Shown piece by piece: positions 10,888 through 22,521 of a stretch of 64,000 nt of DNA (position 1 is its first letter; every line of letters begins with the position of its first letter). Source of the DNA: Diaporthe sp. PMI_573 (Eukaryota; Ascomycota; Sordariomycetes; Diaporthales; Diaporthaceae); NCBI GenBank assembly GCA_021399435.1, contig JAJTUP010000005.1:186001-250000 (forward strand). The letters run 5' to 3'. The notes under the pieces were generated by a model. That model saw only the letters and a program-made list of their open reading frames with translations. It was not told the DNA's origin and searched no databases. The position numbers and the translations under genes were made by a program.

Positions 10888-12793
10888 CGTGAGGGATTGG
10901 ATGTGACGATACGGTTGAGGACTCGGGATCAATGATGAATGTTTTCAGAACGGACAGCAGAAAGGATGATAAGTGATGGAAATGCTGGCTTTGCTGATGA
11001 TGAGTTGTGTCGGGAATGGAGTTGAAGAGTAAACAGAGAAGCACGGGATTAAGAGGATGCAAAGACGCACCCATGAGTGAGACCCAGTTCCTCCTTCCGC
11101 TTTGATTTGATGCACCGGAGTAGCGGTCTCCTCCTGGCAGGGAGGAAGGTACGCACCGGACAGTTCCAGCTTGCCTCGACAGACAATCTACCACACACAC
11201 ACACGGTTCAAGCACTGAGCGTTGCTAAAGCATTTTGCAAATCTCACTATGTGACGTATGTTTGATTTGAGCAACTTCCCGGCTCAGCCAACGATGCTAT
11301 CTGGCTGAAGTGCCGGGTGGCCGGATCTGCACCATCAGCATGATCGCCAGTGTCCTCGCAACGTTGGGCGACGGCTTGGTGATTTCCCACGGAGTCACAT
11401 GTAGTTTTCGGTCAAGCCTTGCCTTCTGAACTTTATCATAGCCGTCATCTGCCTGACACTCTCCTTCTCTCAGATGCCACAGAGAAGGGGCCAGGCCCAG
11501 CCGCTCGGACTCAAACTGCATCCGAGCTGCCTTTCTCGCCTTCCTCGCCCCAACCGTAGTCAGGCCTCGTCGGAAAGATTACACCCTGCAACTTCCTTCC
11601 CTGCAGGGCACCTGCTCAAAGGTTTGATCAGCTTCACTCAAGCCTTTGGGCAGCCCGTCCAAGGCTTTTTGGCATGAGCTCCACGAGGAAACGCATGTTT
11701 CCGTCTTCCTTCCGAATCTGATCAGTCTCTTGACATGTCCACAGCGCTTCCTTTTCAAGTTAAATTTGACAGGAGGCAGGAGGCAATCTGGCCATAAGGG
11801 GCAGCTGACATGGAGGAGAGTGAGGTACTTTATAACTAGGTAGGAACAAGTCCATGCTGGTCCTTGGGACTTTCAAAGTCGTCCGTGGGATCCCCATTTG
11901 ATCGTCCGAATTCATCATATTTGGACTCATGTAACAGGACTATAAGGGCATGGCTGTGGAAGTGGTGGAGCTCGATCATCTACACTAGTGTCCCGGAGCG
12001 GCTCAAATTGCCTCGACGCTTGGGACGGCTGCGAGCTTCATTGGGGGATGAACCGTCTCAGATCCCACTGTTGATGAACGATGGTCCACAAAGCTCTGTT
12101 GTAGGGGGGCTTGACTAGGGATTAAAATGGTGGCGTCCATTGCCGGGCCGTCCCTAGACGTTGGTGGTGAGCTCACTCATCCCCAACCATTTTCAGTAAT
12201 GCTGCTTTGTGGACGGCGCGGTAATACTGGTTTCACGTGGATGAATGAGAGGGTATCCAAATGAGTTTCAAAGACGATGCTGTTCATATGCTAAGCCGAA
12301 TGTTCTATTTGTGCAGGTCAGCCGCAGATCTCAAGTCAGATGGTCTTTGACGCCATCAGTCAGACTAGTCTACCTGATGTCACTCGTGCCTTAAAAGTCA
12401 AGTGGAAATTGACCGTAAGGTTGAAAACACGAACAACTTTGCGCCCATGCCAATTACCAGTGTTATTCCCTCCTTCATGACGGCTCCCAGGGAGATCCTT
12501 TACCAAGATCACGAGCTAACAGAGAATAAACGGCGACCATATCCCACGTGCTGTCCCATAAGCCGGCGTATGGCGATGTCGCACGTGGGTTTGATAGGAC
12601 TCTGACCAACCCGGCTCCATCAGCGACCGCTTTGTGAACGTCACCTGCAGATTCACCACCACTCCAAGGATGTATTCAGTCCCCCTTGTTATCCATGAGG
12701 CCCACAGCTCTGTGTAAGAATACACCGCTCTTCGGGGATGTTCATGGTTGCTAGGTAGTGTAAGCAGAGGCGATTGCTCGGTCACGGGTATTT
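10888..12793. other. Intergenic, no gene recognised
   Basis: Upstream of the aminopeptidase and downstream (3') of the DUF1810 gene. A short CA repeat lies at about 11191-11204. I see no domain-bearing frame on either strand in this 1.9-kb stretch. Confidence 0.5.
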
Positions 12794-13904
12794 TCATTCC
12801 TCCCTCGTCCTGGAAAACATTTCTCTTCCTCGAAATGAAGCTGTATCGGTTGAAGCAGCCTCTGCAGCAGGAACCTGTGGTTCGGCTGCCTGATTCTGCT
12901 TTTCAGTGGAAGACGCCGCGTCGCCGTCGCTGTTCTTGTCATTAGCCAAAGTGTCCATGTCATCGGCGGATTCCCATGAAGGCATTCCAAAGTTGGGCTT
13001 ACCTGGCACGTTTGCCATCGATGGCAGCTTGATCCCGCTGCTTTCGTTTCTGCTCCTTCCTCTCTTTCCTCTTCTTCTTCTCTGCCTCCAAGGCCACCCG
13101 GGTATTGTCCATCTTCCTCTTCGAATCCCGATCCATCGCCTTGATCTTCTCCAGGCCCCAACCACACACACAACCCAGCCCCTCCTTCAGCCGCCGCTCA
13201 ATGTCCACCTTCTCCTGCTGCTCCAAGCACTCGAGCGTGGGCTTGTGACGCGATCCCACTTTGCACGCCATGAGCGCCTTGTCCGCGTAGTCCAGCCAGT
13301 CATTCTCCTCGTCGCGGTGTGCAAAAGTGACAAAGAACCTGTTGATGACGTGCGCAAAGACGCCGTTCTCGCCCAGCTGCTTTTCTCTGTTGTGGATGCA
13401 CTGCGGGAAGCGCGTGGCCTGTCGGAAGATGGTCATCGAGGAGTGCAGGCGCGCGACGTCCATGGAGATGTTGTCCATCAGGGAAAACTTGTCCGCAAAC
13501 GGGCTGTTGAGGATAGCTTTGGCAGCCTGACGGGCGCGGCGGCCGAGGATGGGGTGTCGCAGGTAGGCGCGGGCTTCGTCGAGGCTGGTCAGTGCCTGGC
13601 CCCTTGGCCAGACGTCCATCCTGCGCCAGGCCTGCTCGTCCTTGTCTTGGTATGAGATGCCATCGCCAGCTATCCTGACGCGCAGCGACTGCGTCTGGCA
13701 GTGGTTCATCTGGGGGAAGACGAACCACATCCAGGTGGCAGGCTTGGGCTTCTGGTGGCCTCCTGTGAAGGCTGCGAGGACCTCTTCGAACGCCTGGCCC
13801 TGATCTTGCGCCTTGATGAATCTCTCGAGGTTGTATGGGTCGCTGTCGAAGCCGACAGCCGAGGTGGCCGGCGTGTCTGGTGCGATTATGGAGGAAGACG
13901 ACAT
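12794..13904 (-). CDS. DUF1810 family protein
   Basis: Two exons, 13003..13904 and 12794..12929, give about 345 residues. The donor is GTAAGC after GKRA, the branch is CTAAT and the acceptor is ACAG; splicing replaces a stop two codons later with a 45-residue Ala/Glu/Ser-rich tail. Residues about 23-175 match DUF1810: YNLERFIKAQ at the start, then WMWFVFPQ, ARAYLRHPILGRRA, and later FPQCIHN and the FFVTFAHRDEEND region. Members occur in bacteria, plants and fungi; function is unknown. The C-terminal third is a strongly basic coiled-coil-like stretch (EAEKKKRKERKEQKRKQR), suggesting a nuclear or nucleic-acid-associated protein; that is inference. The start is ATG at 13904. Confidence 0.85.
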
Positions 13905-15116
13905 TTGCGCGGTGGTCTTGAAAATTTTGGTCGGGCAACCTGAAGAGATATTTCAGCAATGCGAATGGCGAATGCGAGACGAGCGAGGCACTCACGAAAA
14001 GCCAGGGGTTGCCGCAACTAGACAGTGTCAACAGCAGTCAATGTGGGGACCAGTGACGAAGCCCTTGAGGTGAGCCACTAGCGAAGAGTGAATTCCACGA
14101 GCTGCGTGGTATCAAGATCAGCTTCGCATGTGGGTGAAGGCACCAAGTGAGAACCAGATAGTCAACTGTGGAGACCTGATCTCCGTAGCAAGCTTCTCAG
14201 CCTCAATCGCCCAAAGGGGGGGGGGGGATGATCAACTCATCTAGGTTGAAAAGAACTCTCTGCCGTTTGCTGTCCTTGAATGTTTGATGAGATCCAGGAC
14301 AGTTCAATGCGGCTCAAGTGCAGCTGAAGTGACCCAGTTTTATCAACTACATCCAAGTGAGTCTAGAATGCCAGTTTGGTTGGCAAGCCAGCCTATGTTG
14401 CTTAAAGGCGCAGCTATGTGCCCATCCTTTGCCTTGAAGATTGATGTGAAGGCACCAGTAGATCTGTTTGTTCCACTCACCTCGCGGAAGTCACCTGTTG
14501 GACAGACCTCCATTGTTTCGTGATTTTCCTTGTGGTGCTACCTCTCTGAGATGACTTTGGGATATCAATTCATTGGATTACCCAAACAAGATATCTTCTG
14601 TATAACAGCAGCTCCCATGAGATGTAACATGTGTAGACGTCATTCTGTGAGACTTTATCACATAGACGGCTATATGATAAGATATTGCCACGAAGGAGAT
14701 GATCTTACAGGTGATCAAATTATAGGTTATCCTATGAGAGACCAGCCCACATGAGTTGCATTATGATAAATCACTATGTAGAATATGATGTTACTAGAGA
14801 CTTTTACATGATGGAAGGCTGTTCTGTAGGACATTGCTTCACGATGTCGATAGGAGAAACGGAATAAATTATTTTGATTCGTTATATCTTGACAACCATT
14901 GTCAGCACTTTGAAAAAGAACCGACTGATCTATGTTTTAAATCTGTACATCTCCATCATCAGAACTTTGATTGTGTTTGCTGTAACTCTTAGTTCTGCTA
15001 GCGTGTTGCGATTGGGAATCTCGTTTTGTGCAGAGTTACTTTTCTGTGCTCGACGAATTTTCTCTAAAGCACCTTGGAGAAACCTTTCAAACAGAATCCC
15101 CTACGTTTTCGGCCGA
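13905..15116. other. Intergenic with G-run and AT-rich block
   Basis: Contains a run of about 12 G near 14216-14228. From about 14520 to 15070 there is a visibly AT-rich block rich in TGATA, ATGAT and CTATATGAT strings, unlike the flanking GC-balanced DNA. No gene was recognised; the block may be decayed repeat or AT-rich spacer. Confidence 0.5.
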
Positions 15117-15985
15117 CTAATTACACGACGCTCGCATGGCACGGTAAAATAATCTGCGACGCTCACCACGGACCTTTGTCATGGGAAACCCCTTCACCAT
15201 CGTCTTCTGAGCGATGGGCTGGAGCGATAACCGGGAGGACAAGACTTCCTGTGTCAGGACTTTACTGATGTCTGAGGCACTTCTCTCCATCCAGCCAATG
15301 TGCGCGGCGTTGTGAAAAAGTATGAGAGCCAAGCACTCAATGTCTTCGCCTTCTCCCCATGATGGAACGGGGGGCATGCGTGCGTCCGGAACCACAAATG
15401 CGAGACGTTTGACCTTCTTGGCGAAGTCCATGCCGATGAGCTTTCCCGGCCTTTCGTCATCTATGCCGTGTCCCTCCCAGCCTCCGATGCAAAAGCAAGT
15501 TCTCTCGAAGTCGAATGGAATCCTGAATTCGGTACTGCTGCCAGTTGATGGGTCATGACGAAGCAGGGTCAGAATATTTAGACGGGTCAGAGCCTTTTTA
15601 CGTGTTTCGTGACACGTTCCAAGGAGGGCTCTGTGGTTAAGAGTGGAGGATGCCACGTGCGCATCAGGGGTGAAGCATACAACGCTGTAGAATATGGAGT
15701 CAGCTATTTTTCGACATTGAAAAATTATCAATCTGAGCGGGGACGAGGTTGGCCTAACAAAGGTGCTACTTACCTGCCCTCGGGGCTTCGGAGGACTTTC
15801 AAATTGAAGCATAATACACTCGGGCTTATATCCAAAGCAGGGTAGGCGTGGTCCCAGATATCAAGCTGGAGTTCGGCAGGTAGATCCGGAAAGCGGTGGA
15901 AAGTAGTAGCGCCTAGGGATGGTGCCAGACTCGAATGGTCATCTTGGCTGGCCGAGGCACCATTTGAGGCCTGTGGAGATGCCAT
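15117..15985 (-). CDS. 2EXR domain protein
   Basis: Two exons, 15774..15985 and 15117..15684, give about 259 residues. The donor is GTAAGT and the acceptor TCTACAG; the codon AGC is split. The N-terminal motif FHRFPDLPAELQLDIWDHAYP is the hallmark of the fungal 2EXR domain (an F-box-like helix rich in Leu/Trp), followed by the usual CFTPDAHV..TLNHRALLGTCHETRKKAL segment. The C-terminal half has alternating hydrophobic segments (KVKRLAFVVPD, IECLALILFHNAAHIGW) typical of these proteins. Function is unknown; 2EXR proteins are abundant and fast-evolving in Pezizomycotina. It sits divergent to a second 2EXR gene (17290..18225). Confidence 0.83.
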
Positions 15986-16853
15986 TTCGACAATATTCTG
16001 GACTTTTCTGTTGTTTATGGTAGATCAGGTTTGTGGAAGGGATGAGTTAAGGTTCAATAGTTTTGATGGTACATGGCTTATATGGTCACTGCTAAGGTAT
16101 TGGGAATTGCTCGTTTTTGCTGGACTGGCCGACTTGATGCACTAGCAGCAGTCAACCTTGGAGGCTCCGCGTCAGGATAGTCTGATCAGGCTGCAGATTT
16201 ATGCGCCTTACTACCCAGGCCGTCCGCAGCTAATGAAAACCAGCTTTTGCTCGGGTGTCCACTACATGGCCACAGAGTTTAGTATGTGTATTAGATCACC
16301 TTGGCAGTGCTCAGTGCCTAGTCTCTCTTGCAGAGTTAACCTACTCATGGACCATCCTCCTCTGCTGAAACCTCTTAGTACTTTGAGTTGACCCTTGAAA
16401 TAACTTGTGTGCGATGACTGGACAGAATTTAAGCAAACCACAGAGGCTCCACAAGGACGTTCCTGTATTTTGAAAACGTAGCGGTGCTGTTGCAAGTCTC
16501 CATTGTTCTAGAGCGAGTTTGAAGGCTAACGCAGACTACTGGCACGCTATCCCAGCCATTGAACTAGTGCGCCTCTTCAACCCAAAACGTGTCATTTGCC
16601 TGAAGTTTCACAAACTACTATTTACAACCACAGGTCAGCCTCTACAAATTCACACTAGATAATTTTCTCTGACACCACCTTTAGGTCTAGGTGACGTCCC
16701 AGAAACATCACCAACGGGCACAACCGGTCGCAATGCGGTCGATGGCAGCAACGTGACCCCTCGCTTCCACCATTCCTCTTCAGTCGAAGTCAATACGGCC
16801 AATGACAGCAAAACTAATTCCAGCCTTTCCAAAAACCATTGTCCCAAAACTAG
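15986..16853. other. Intergenic between divergent 2EXR genes
   Basis: Shared upstream region of the two 2EXR genes. Some short open frames (for example 16693-16989 on the plus strand) are Asn/Ser/Thr-rich and could be upstream exons of the plus-strand gene, but no start codon with matching splice phase could be fixed. Confidence 0.4.
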
Positions 16854-18225
16854 CACCATTTATTTCAATTTTCCATTACTGACAGTTACGTTCCTGCCGA
16901 CTACATACTTGGGAAAGAAGCTCCTGAGCACAAAGCTCGTGATCACCACGTGCCTCAAAACAAGGTCCATGATCATCATCACATCATGAAGGACCACTCG
17001 GTCGGTCAGCATAGCCCTGACCTTCACACGGGAGTTGACGATATGAACGGCCAGGGTAAAGGTGAGACGGAAATGGCAGTTGGCGATATGGCTGGCCACT
17101 GCACAGCTGGTGTTTCTCACCCCAGTGAACCAAACATCCGTGGCAAGCTGACACCCTCCTTCCCAGTACTAAGTTGACGTTGAATACTTCCACTAACATT
17201 AGAACCATCTTGCAGACCCCAGCCCGTCAAACCAGCCAACGAACAAGGAGGTCACTAAGGAAGTGAAAACCCAGACCAAAGCTTGCCAAATGCAAGCGCC
17301 ACCCAACAAGATGCACAAATTCATGCAATTCCCAGCAGAAATCCGGCTGATAATCTGGGAGATGGCAATGGGAAACGCAAAATACGCGTACTCTCCCTAC
17401 TCTCCCTACCGCACCTGCCGCACCTACGGCTGCGTCCAGCGCTTCCGCTTCAACCTCGTCTACGACGCCCAAAGAGTGAAACCCGGCCAAGACAAGTCCC
17501 AGGGATGGGTTGCTTGCTTCACCCCTTTGAAGATCAATTATAGCCCACACTGTGTCTTCCTGAGGGTGTGCGCCGAGACCCGCGAGATCATGCTCCGCAA
17601 GCTGTCAATCTTGACCGTGCACGAGCAGCCGCCAACTGACAAGCACGGCCACAGGAAGGCTCCGCGCAAGTGTCACATTCCGTTTGATTTCAACAAGGAT
17701 GACTTTTGCGTGGAGGCTATCACCCGTGGACTACAGGTGGCCCAGATGAAGCGCAAGAACACAGATGCGACCTGGGATCCCACAACGCTCTCTCTAGCTG
17801 ATCTTCTCGACAACGCCCAGGGCTTTCGATTCGCACCCCGCATCAAGCGCTTCGCCATCATCCCTCATTTTGAGGATCTCGGCCATAGATCGCTAAACAT
17901 ACGAGTCTTTCCCACTTGGCCGCACATCAATTTCATCCAGACAACAAATGGACGGAACATGGCCACACTGGCCAAGCGGTTCCCAGCTCTAGTGGACATC
18001 AAATCTGGTATCCCAAGTGAATGCAATTTCAGGGGAAGCAGTTACTGCCAGCGTTTCCGCTATTTCGAGTGGCGTGCTGCCAGCCTCCGAGGCAAGCGTC
18101 AGGGCGGCCCGTCCAGGATGTCCGAAGAGGATCGAGACGCTCTGTATGTCACTGCATGGGGTCGAATCTTCCACGTGCAAGACATTGACCCGAAACTTTA
18201 CAATGGCTGGGTCTGCTTGGCGTGA
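16854..18225 (+). CDS. 2EXR domain protein, second copy
   Basis: The firm part is one exon with ATG at 17290 and stop at 18225 (311 residues). It contains MHKFMQFPAEIRLIIWEMAM (2EXR start), CFTPL..HCVFLRVCAETREIML and a C-terminal region with FEDLGHRSL and WPHINF. An upstream exon is likely. The frame stays open back to an AG at 17214-17215, preceded by branch CTAAC and TTGCAG. Joining to a donor GTGAGA at 17062 is phase-correct (GQGK-D-PSPSNQ). That exon, open from 16854 to 17061, encodes a His-rich stretch (DHHVPQNKVHDHHHIMKDH); its own start was not found. The two 2EXR genes share layout: domain start, a His/Cys-Val-Cys segment, then CHIPFDF here against RIPFDF in the other. They are therefore probable paralogues. 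Function is unknown. Confidence 0.75.
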
Positions 18226-19417
18226 AGACACAGCCGAGCAGGCGCCGGGGGGGTGGTCGACTGTATGATTCGATTCGGAATACACCATGCGCTATCCAGA
18301 CTCAACGGGGAGCGTTACCAGAGTTCGCGCTGTTGCGTGAACACTATTGAAGTGCTCACGGTGCCACACCACGATTGTTTGGCAGCAGCATCTGCGTCAT
18401 CCAAAAACGTGAATTGGGCATTCAGTGCTTTCAAATTGCTTTCACTTTCAGCCGGAAAAATTGGCCGGAAAATCATTGAATTTCTTCGTTTCTTTTAACT
18501 GCGGATTTGGTACAGGGAAGTCGACAGCGCATGGGTTTGACTCAGCAGGAGTTGATAAACCATGGGCACCTGTTGGGGTCTTTCTGGCGACGGGAGCAAC
18601 CTCCCCATATTTTGGCATCCATTTCTCCTTTAAATGGATTTTCACTGCAGCGTTGCCTGCAACATGATGAGGCAGGCTGACGAGAAGTCGTCCGGATGTG
18701 GTCACTTTGAAGGCCAAGGCCTGACATTGATAGCTGATGAGCAGAGGAGGATCAGCTCAGATGCAACGAAAGCTAGCAGAGAAGACTGGCTCTTAGGGAT
18801 CGCTATTCCAGATCCATTGGCGATGATTTTTCCCACCTTCATCACTCCTCTTCCCTCCACCATTTTGGTAGCTTGACAGCATATTCAATTCACGAGGCAA
18901 ACGAGCGTTACATTTAACAAACCCCATTTTCACAACGAAATCATGAAAATGTAAATTCCAAGTCGATATCCTTCATTAACTTCTCATTCTCGCTTATCAG
19001 AGCCCGGCGTACCCGCCCATCATGCAATGAGTAGCCCAGATGGCGACGGGTGGGTCCTCGGCGACAAGAGCCGAAAAACACCACCAACCAGGTCCGCCGC
19101 AGCCCACCGGGAACAGGATGGCGCCATTGGCACCATGCTACAAGGGAAGAAGCGAAGTAGCATCGCCCATGTCGCAACACCGCAACGCCAGAATTGTCCC
19201 GCTCAAGCAGTTAACGCTCAAGCAGATAAAAAAAAGTTCCTATCACGACAGCGGAGCTGCGGTAGGCCGACGTGGAGCAACACACGATGTGGAAATGCTT
19301 TTCTCCTGCGTGACTTAAAAGGTGCGCTGCTCCCATGGCTTGGCGGCTCGGGAGGGACATCCGAAGTTGCAGGTCCAAGACAAGCAGACTCCCATTCGAC
19401 TCACTCCAGTACCGACA
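18226..19417. other. Intergenic, no gene recognised
   Basis: Between the 2EXR gene and the lyase. The last 400 bases are the presumptive promoter and leader of the secreted lyase. Nothing recognisable in either strand. Confidence 0.5.
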
Positions 19418-21328
19418 ATGAGTCTCAGACAACTGCCCCTCCTAGGCCTGGCCCTCTTCGCAGGGTACGGCGCCTGCAAGGGACCCTTCCTAACCCAGGT
19501 GGACACCCAGACCTGGGTGTTCGGCAACGACCTCTGGAACGTCACAGAGGGGAAGAACTACGCGACCAAGCTGTTCTCGAGCATTCTGCCGGGCCACGAC
19601 CTCGTCGGCGCCGCGGCGGGCCATTACGTCGGGATAGGTAAGCCAAGCAAGACCCAGCCCTACAACACCCAACACGCATGCTAACAAACGCCGAACCAAA
19701 AGACGGCGAGAACAACTTCGAATGGACAAACGCCAGCATAGTCTCCCAGGGCCCAACCCACATCGACATAGCCTTCACATCAACCTACGCAGACCTGCAC
19801 TGGGTGATCCTCGACGACCTGCAGGGCGCGTACCAGTACCTTGTGAACAAGGCCCTGCCAGACCTGCAGATCATCCGGACGCTGTGGCGGCTCGACAACG
19901 AGACCTTCACGCACGGGCGGACCCATGTCAAGGACGAACCCCTGCCGGACTGGTCGCTCTACGCGGGCGCGACAAAAGTGCAGGACGAGACGTGGCAGCT
20001 TGCTGATGGTTCGTACATCACCAAGTACGATTGGAGCAATTACGTGCGGGACAGGGACTTTTATGGTGTCTATGGGCCTGGGGTTGCTGGGTCGTGGTGG
20101 ATCCATCCTTCTACTGAGTACTTCTCGGCAAGCCAGCTTAGCCAGACTTTGACTGTGAGTGTTTGGCTTCGGCAGCCTTTGGTTAATGCGTTGTCTAATA
20201 CGTGAGCCAGGTGCACCGCGAGTCGTCGACAGGTGACGCTGTGCAGCTGAACGTGTTCCAAGACACGTCCCATTTCCGCGTCGGGGCCGACACCCACTCA
20301 CCCGTGGGCAAGATCTTCGGACCTTGGCTCTGGTACCTTGTGAGTTTACCTTCGGACTGTTTTCGACTGAAGACACAGTCTAACCGCAATAATCACAGAA
20401 CAACGGCTCGGTGGAAGATGTGATCGAACGCCGCAAGCAGGAGCTGGAGAAATTCCCCTACAGCTGGCTGCCAGACGCAGCATACCACAGCCGTGGGGAG
20501 ATCACGGGCACCCTCCGCCTGTCAGACGGGCGTCCAGCCTCGGGTGCCTCAGTCTTCCTGGGCGACACGGACACGTCGATCCGGCCGCTGGTACAGGGTG
20601 ACAACTACTACTACACGACCACGGCCGAGGCAGACGGGTCCTTCTCATTCAGCGACGTGCGCACCGGTTCGTACGGACTCTACGTGTGGTCCAACGGCGG
20701 CGACATCGCAGACGTGTACACCAACGCCACAGTAACGCCCATCACCGTGGAGACGGACAAGACAACAGCACTAGGAGAGGTAGAGTGGGCGTTGCCGGCA
20801 GGACGGAAGCAGATCTTCCAGGTAGGCGAGTTCGACAAGAAGGCGCTGGGGTTCAAGAACGGCGGGCTGCCGTACCAGCACGGCGTGACGGAGGCGAGCC
20901 CTGCGAATCTGACCTTCAAGGTGGGCGAGTCGGACGCGTCGCAGGACTGGTACTACGCCATCTCGAAGCCGGGGAGGTGGACGATCGAGTTCGAGGTCGA
21001 CGCGGCGGACCTGGCAGCGCAGCACGCGAAAAACAACGGCAGCACGGCGCTGCTGAGCGTGTCGCTGGCGGGGTACTCGCAGAGCACGGCGGTGGACGTG
21101 GACGTCAACGGGGAGGTGGTCGGGACGCTCAGCAAGGACGTGTTTACCAGCGACCCGGCGCTGTACAGGTCCGGCAAGACGAGCGGCGAGTGGAGGTTCG
21201 TGCAGTATGAGGTCGACGCGGGGCTGCTGGTGGCGGGGGCCAACGCGGTCGGCTTCACGGTGACGCGTTATGTGCAGTGGCGTGGGGTATTGTGGGATAG
21301 CATTATTCTGGAGTGGCAGCAGGGCTGA
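19418..21328 (+). CDS. rglB: Rhamnogalacturonan lyase, PL4 (RglB type)
   Basis: Secreted polysaccharide lyase that cleaves the rhamnogalacturonan I backbone of pectin by beta-elimination. Four exons, 19418..19637, 19703..20154, 20211..20339 and 20399..21328, give about 576 residues. All three introns are 56-65 nt with GTRAG-type donors and restore the frame. The signal peptide is MSLRQLPLLGLALFAGYGAC. Next come GPFLTQVDTQTWVFGNDLWNV and the catalytic beta-sandwich region with YQYLVNKALP, LWRLDNETFTHGR and VRDRDFYGVYG. A fibronectin-III-like middle domain (GEITGTLRLSDGRPASGASV, then SYGLYVWSNGGDIADV) and a C-terminal carbohydrate-binding-like domain (RKQIFQVGEFDKKALGF to RGVLWDSIILEW) follow. 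This architecture fits the RglB group rather than the shorter RglA group. Only about 15 residues lie between GHYVGI and FEWTNAS, so the N-terminal domain may be slightly compact. Usually induced by pectin; no regulatory site was identified here. Confidence 0.93.
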
Positions 21329-22261
21329 GATTGAGAAGGCAGCAGAGCAGAGCTTTGCCGTGGCGACAAAAGACTCGAGGAGGTGAAGACGTCACTTCGG
21401 GGGGGGGGGGCGATCTGCTGTTGCATCGAGCTAATCTATTGCATCTATGTCGATAAAACCGCTTTCTCCCGGACGGGTCTGCTTCGGAAGAAGATCATGC
21501 AGGCATCAAGATGGATCTTGGAAGCCTGGAAGCGTGAGATGACAGTACCGAGTGACTGAGAGACTTGGTAGTGACGCGAGAGTGAAACTGAGAAGCGTGG
21601 GAGTGGAGTTATCGCCACAGGAGCAAGGCAAAGCACGCAAAGCAAACAAAGGAGGTCGTTTGGACCTAGGCCGGCCGAGTCTGCCACAGCTGCGCCACAA
21701 GACCCCGGTCGAGGGGCATGATTGGCTTGTGGGTGGGATGGACCCACACTTAAGTGCGTCACTGAGCATCATCAATGTCGTCGCGGAGCATTTGCTCCTG
21801 GTATGCGAGCCTGGCGAGGCCAGTTGAGGCTTGATTCGATTTGCATGTACCACACCTTGCCTTACTTCTCGACCCTTGGACAACGTCGTCATACTGACAG
21901 AGTGAGGTCGAGGCCTTTTGGGTGACAAGGACCGCGGGGCAACGTCCACAACCCCACGTCATGGAGCAGCTACCAAACAAGACCGGATGAGGCAGCTGAA
22001 TGTAGCTCGTAATAGCTCGTAGCTCGTAGCTCGATTGTGTGACGAGGAAACATGTGCCAACAATTCCTAAGTGTCATCAGTCTAGCCCCTTCAGCAGTGA
22101 CTTGAGCCGCCCTCCATCGAATACAAAAAGGACGCAGATTCTCAGTTCAAATTCTTTCCTCCTCCTCCTCTCTCCATCAATCAACAACAGCCTCTTCTCA
22201 ACACAAGCAACACCAAACACACAAACAAAAACTTTCCACCACTCAAACCAAATCAATCATC
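21329..22261. other. Intergenic / upstream of CCG-1
   Basis: Holds a run of about 10 G near 21401-21411, a short heptamer repeat (22003-22033, listed separately), and, from about 22155, a C/T- then C/A-rich leader typical of strongly expressed fungal genes just before the CCG-1 ATG. No other gene was recognised. Confidence 0.55.
22003..22033. repeat. Heptamer repeat TAGCTCG
   Basis: Four copies of TAGCTCG: one at 22003-22009 and three head-to-tail at 22013-22033. It lies about 230 bp upstream of the CCG-1 start codon. It could be a microsatellite or a promoter element; nothing in the sequence decides. Confidence 0.8.
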
Positions 22262-22521
22262 ATGGCCGACGCAATCAAGAACGCAGTCTCCTCCGCCTCC
22301 GAGACCGTCCAGCAGGGCATCTCCGGCGTCTCCAAGGAGGGAAACAAGGAGATCGCAAAGGACAGCAACGCCCCCGCCGGCACCCGCGCTGAGGCGGCCA
22401 AGGACGCTGTCAGCGACAAGGCCTCTGAGACCACCCACAGCGTAAGATACTCCCCTTGAAGCACATCAATCACATTAAGACTCAAAATGCTGACATTCAA
22501 TGAATATAGATCAAGAAGTAA
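22262..22521 (+). CDS. ccg-1: CCG-1/GRG-1-like glucose-repressible, clock-controlled protein
   Basis: Two exons, 22262..22441 and 22510..22521, give 63 residues. The donor is GTAAGA and the acceptor ATATAG, phase 0, so the protein ends in IKK. The sequence (AIKNAVSSASETVQQGISG, then SKEGNKEIAKDSNAPAGTRA and AAKDAVSDKASE) is a clear homologue of Neurospora clock-controlled gene 1 / glucose-repressible gene 1. Family members are small, hydrophilic, helix-forming and induced by glucose starvation, stress and the circadian clock; the biochemical role is unknown. The ATG context (CATCATGGCC) and the long C/T- and C/A-rich leader suggest high expression. Confidence 0.93.

Noticed and set aside
13120..13135. 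TTCGAATCC resembling a tRNA T-loop
   Set aside because: It lies inside the DUF1810 coding exon, and no matching cloverleaf arms are present.
12999..13171. Reading the DUF1810 gene to the stop at 12999
   Set aside because: A GTAAGC donor precedes the stop, and splicing to the ACAG at 12930 gives a phase-correct extension, so the spliced model was preferred.
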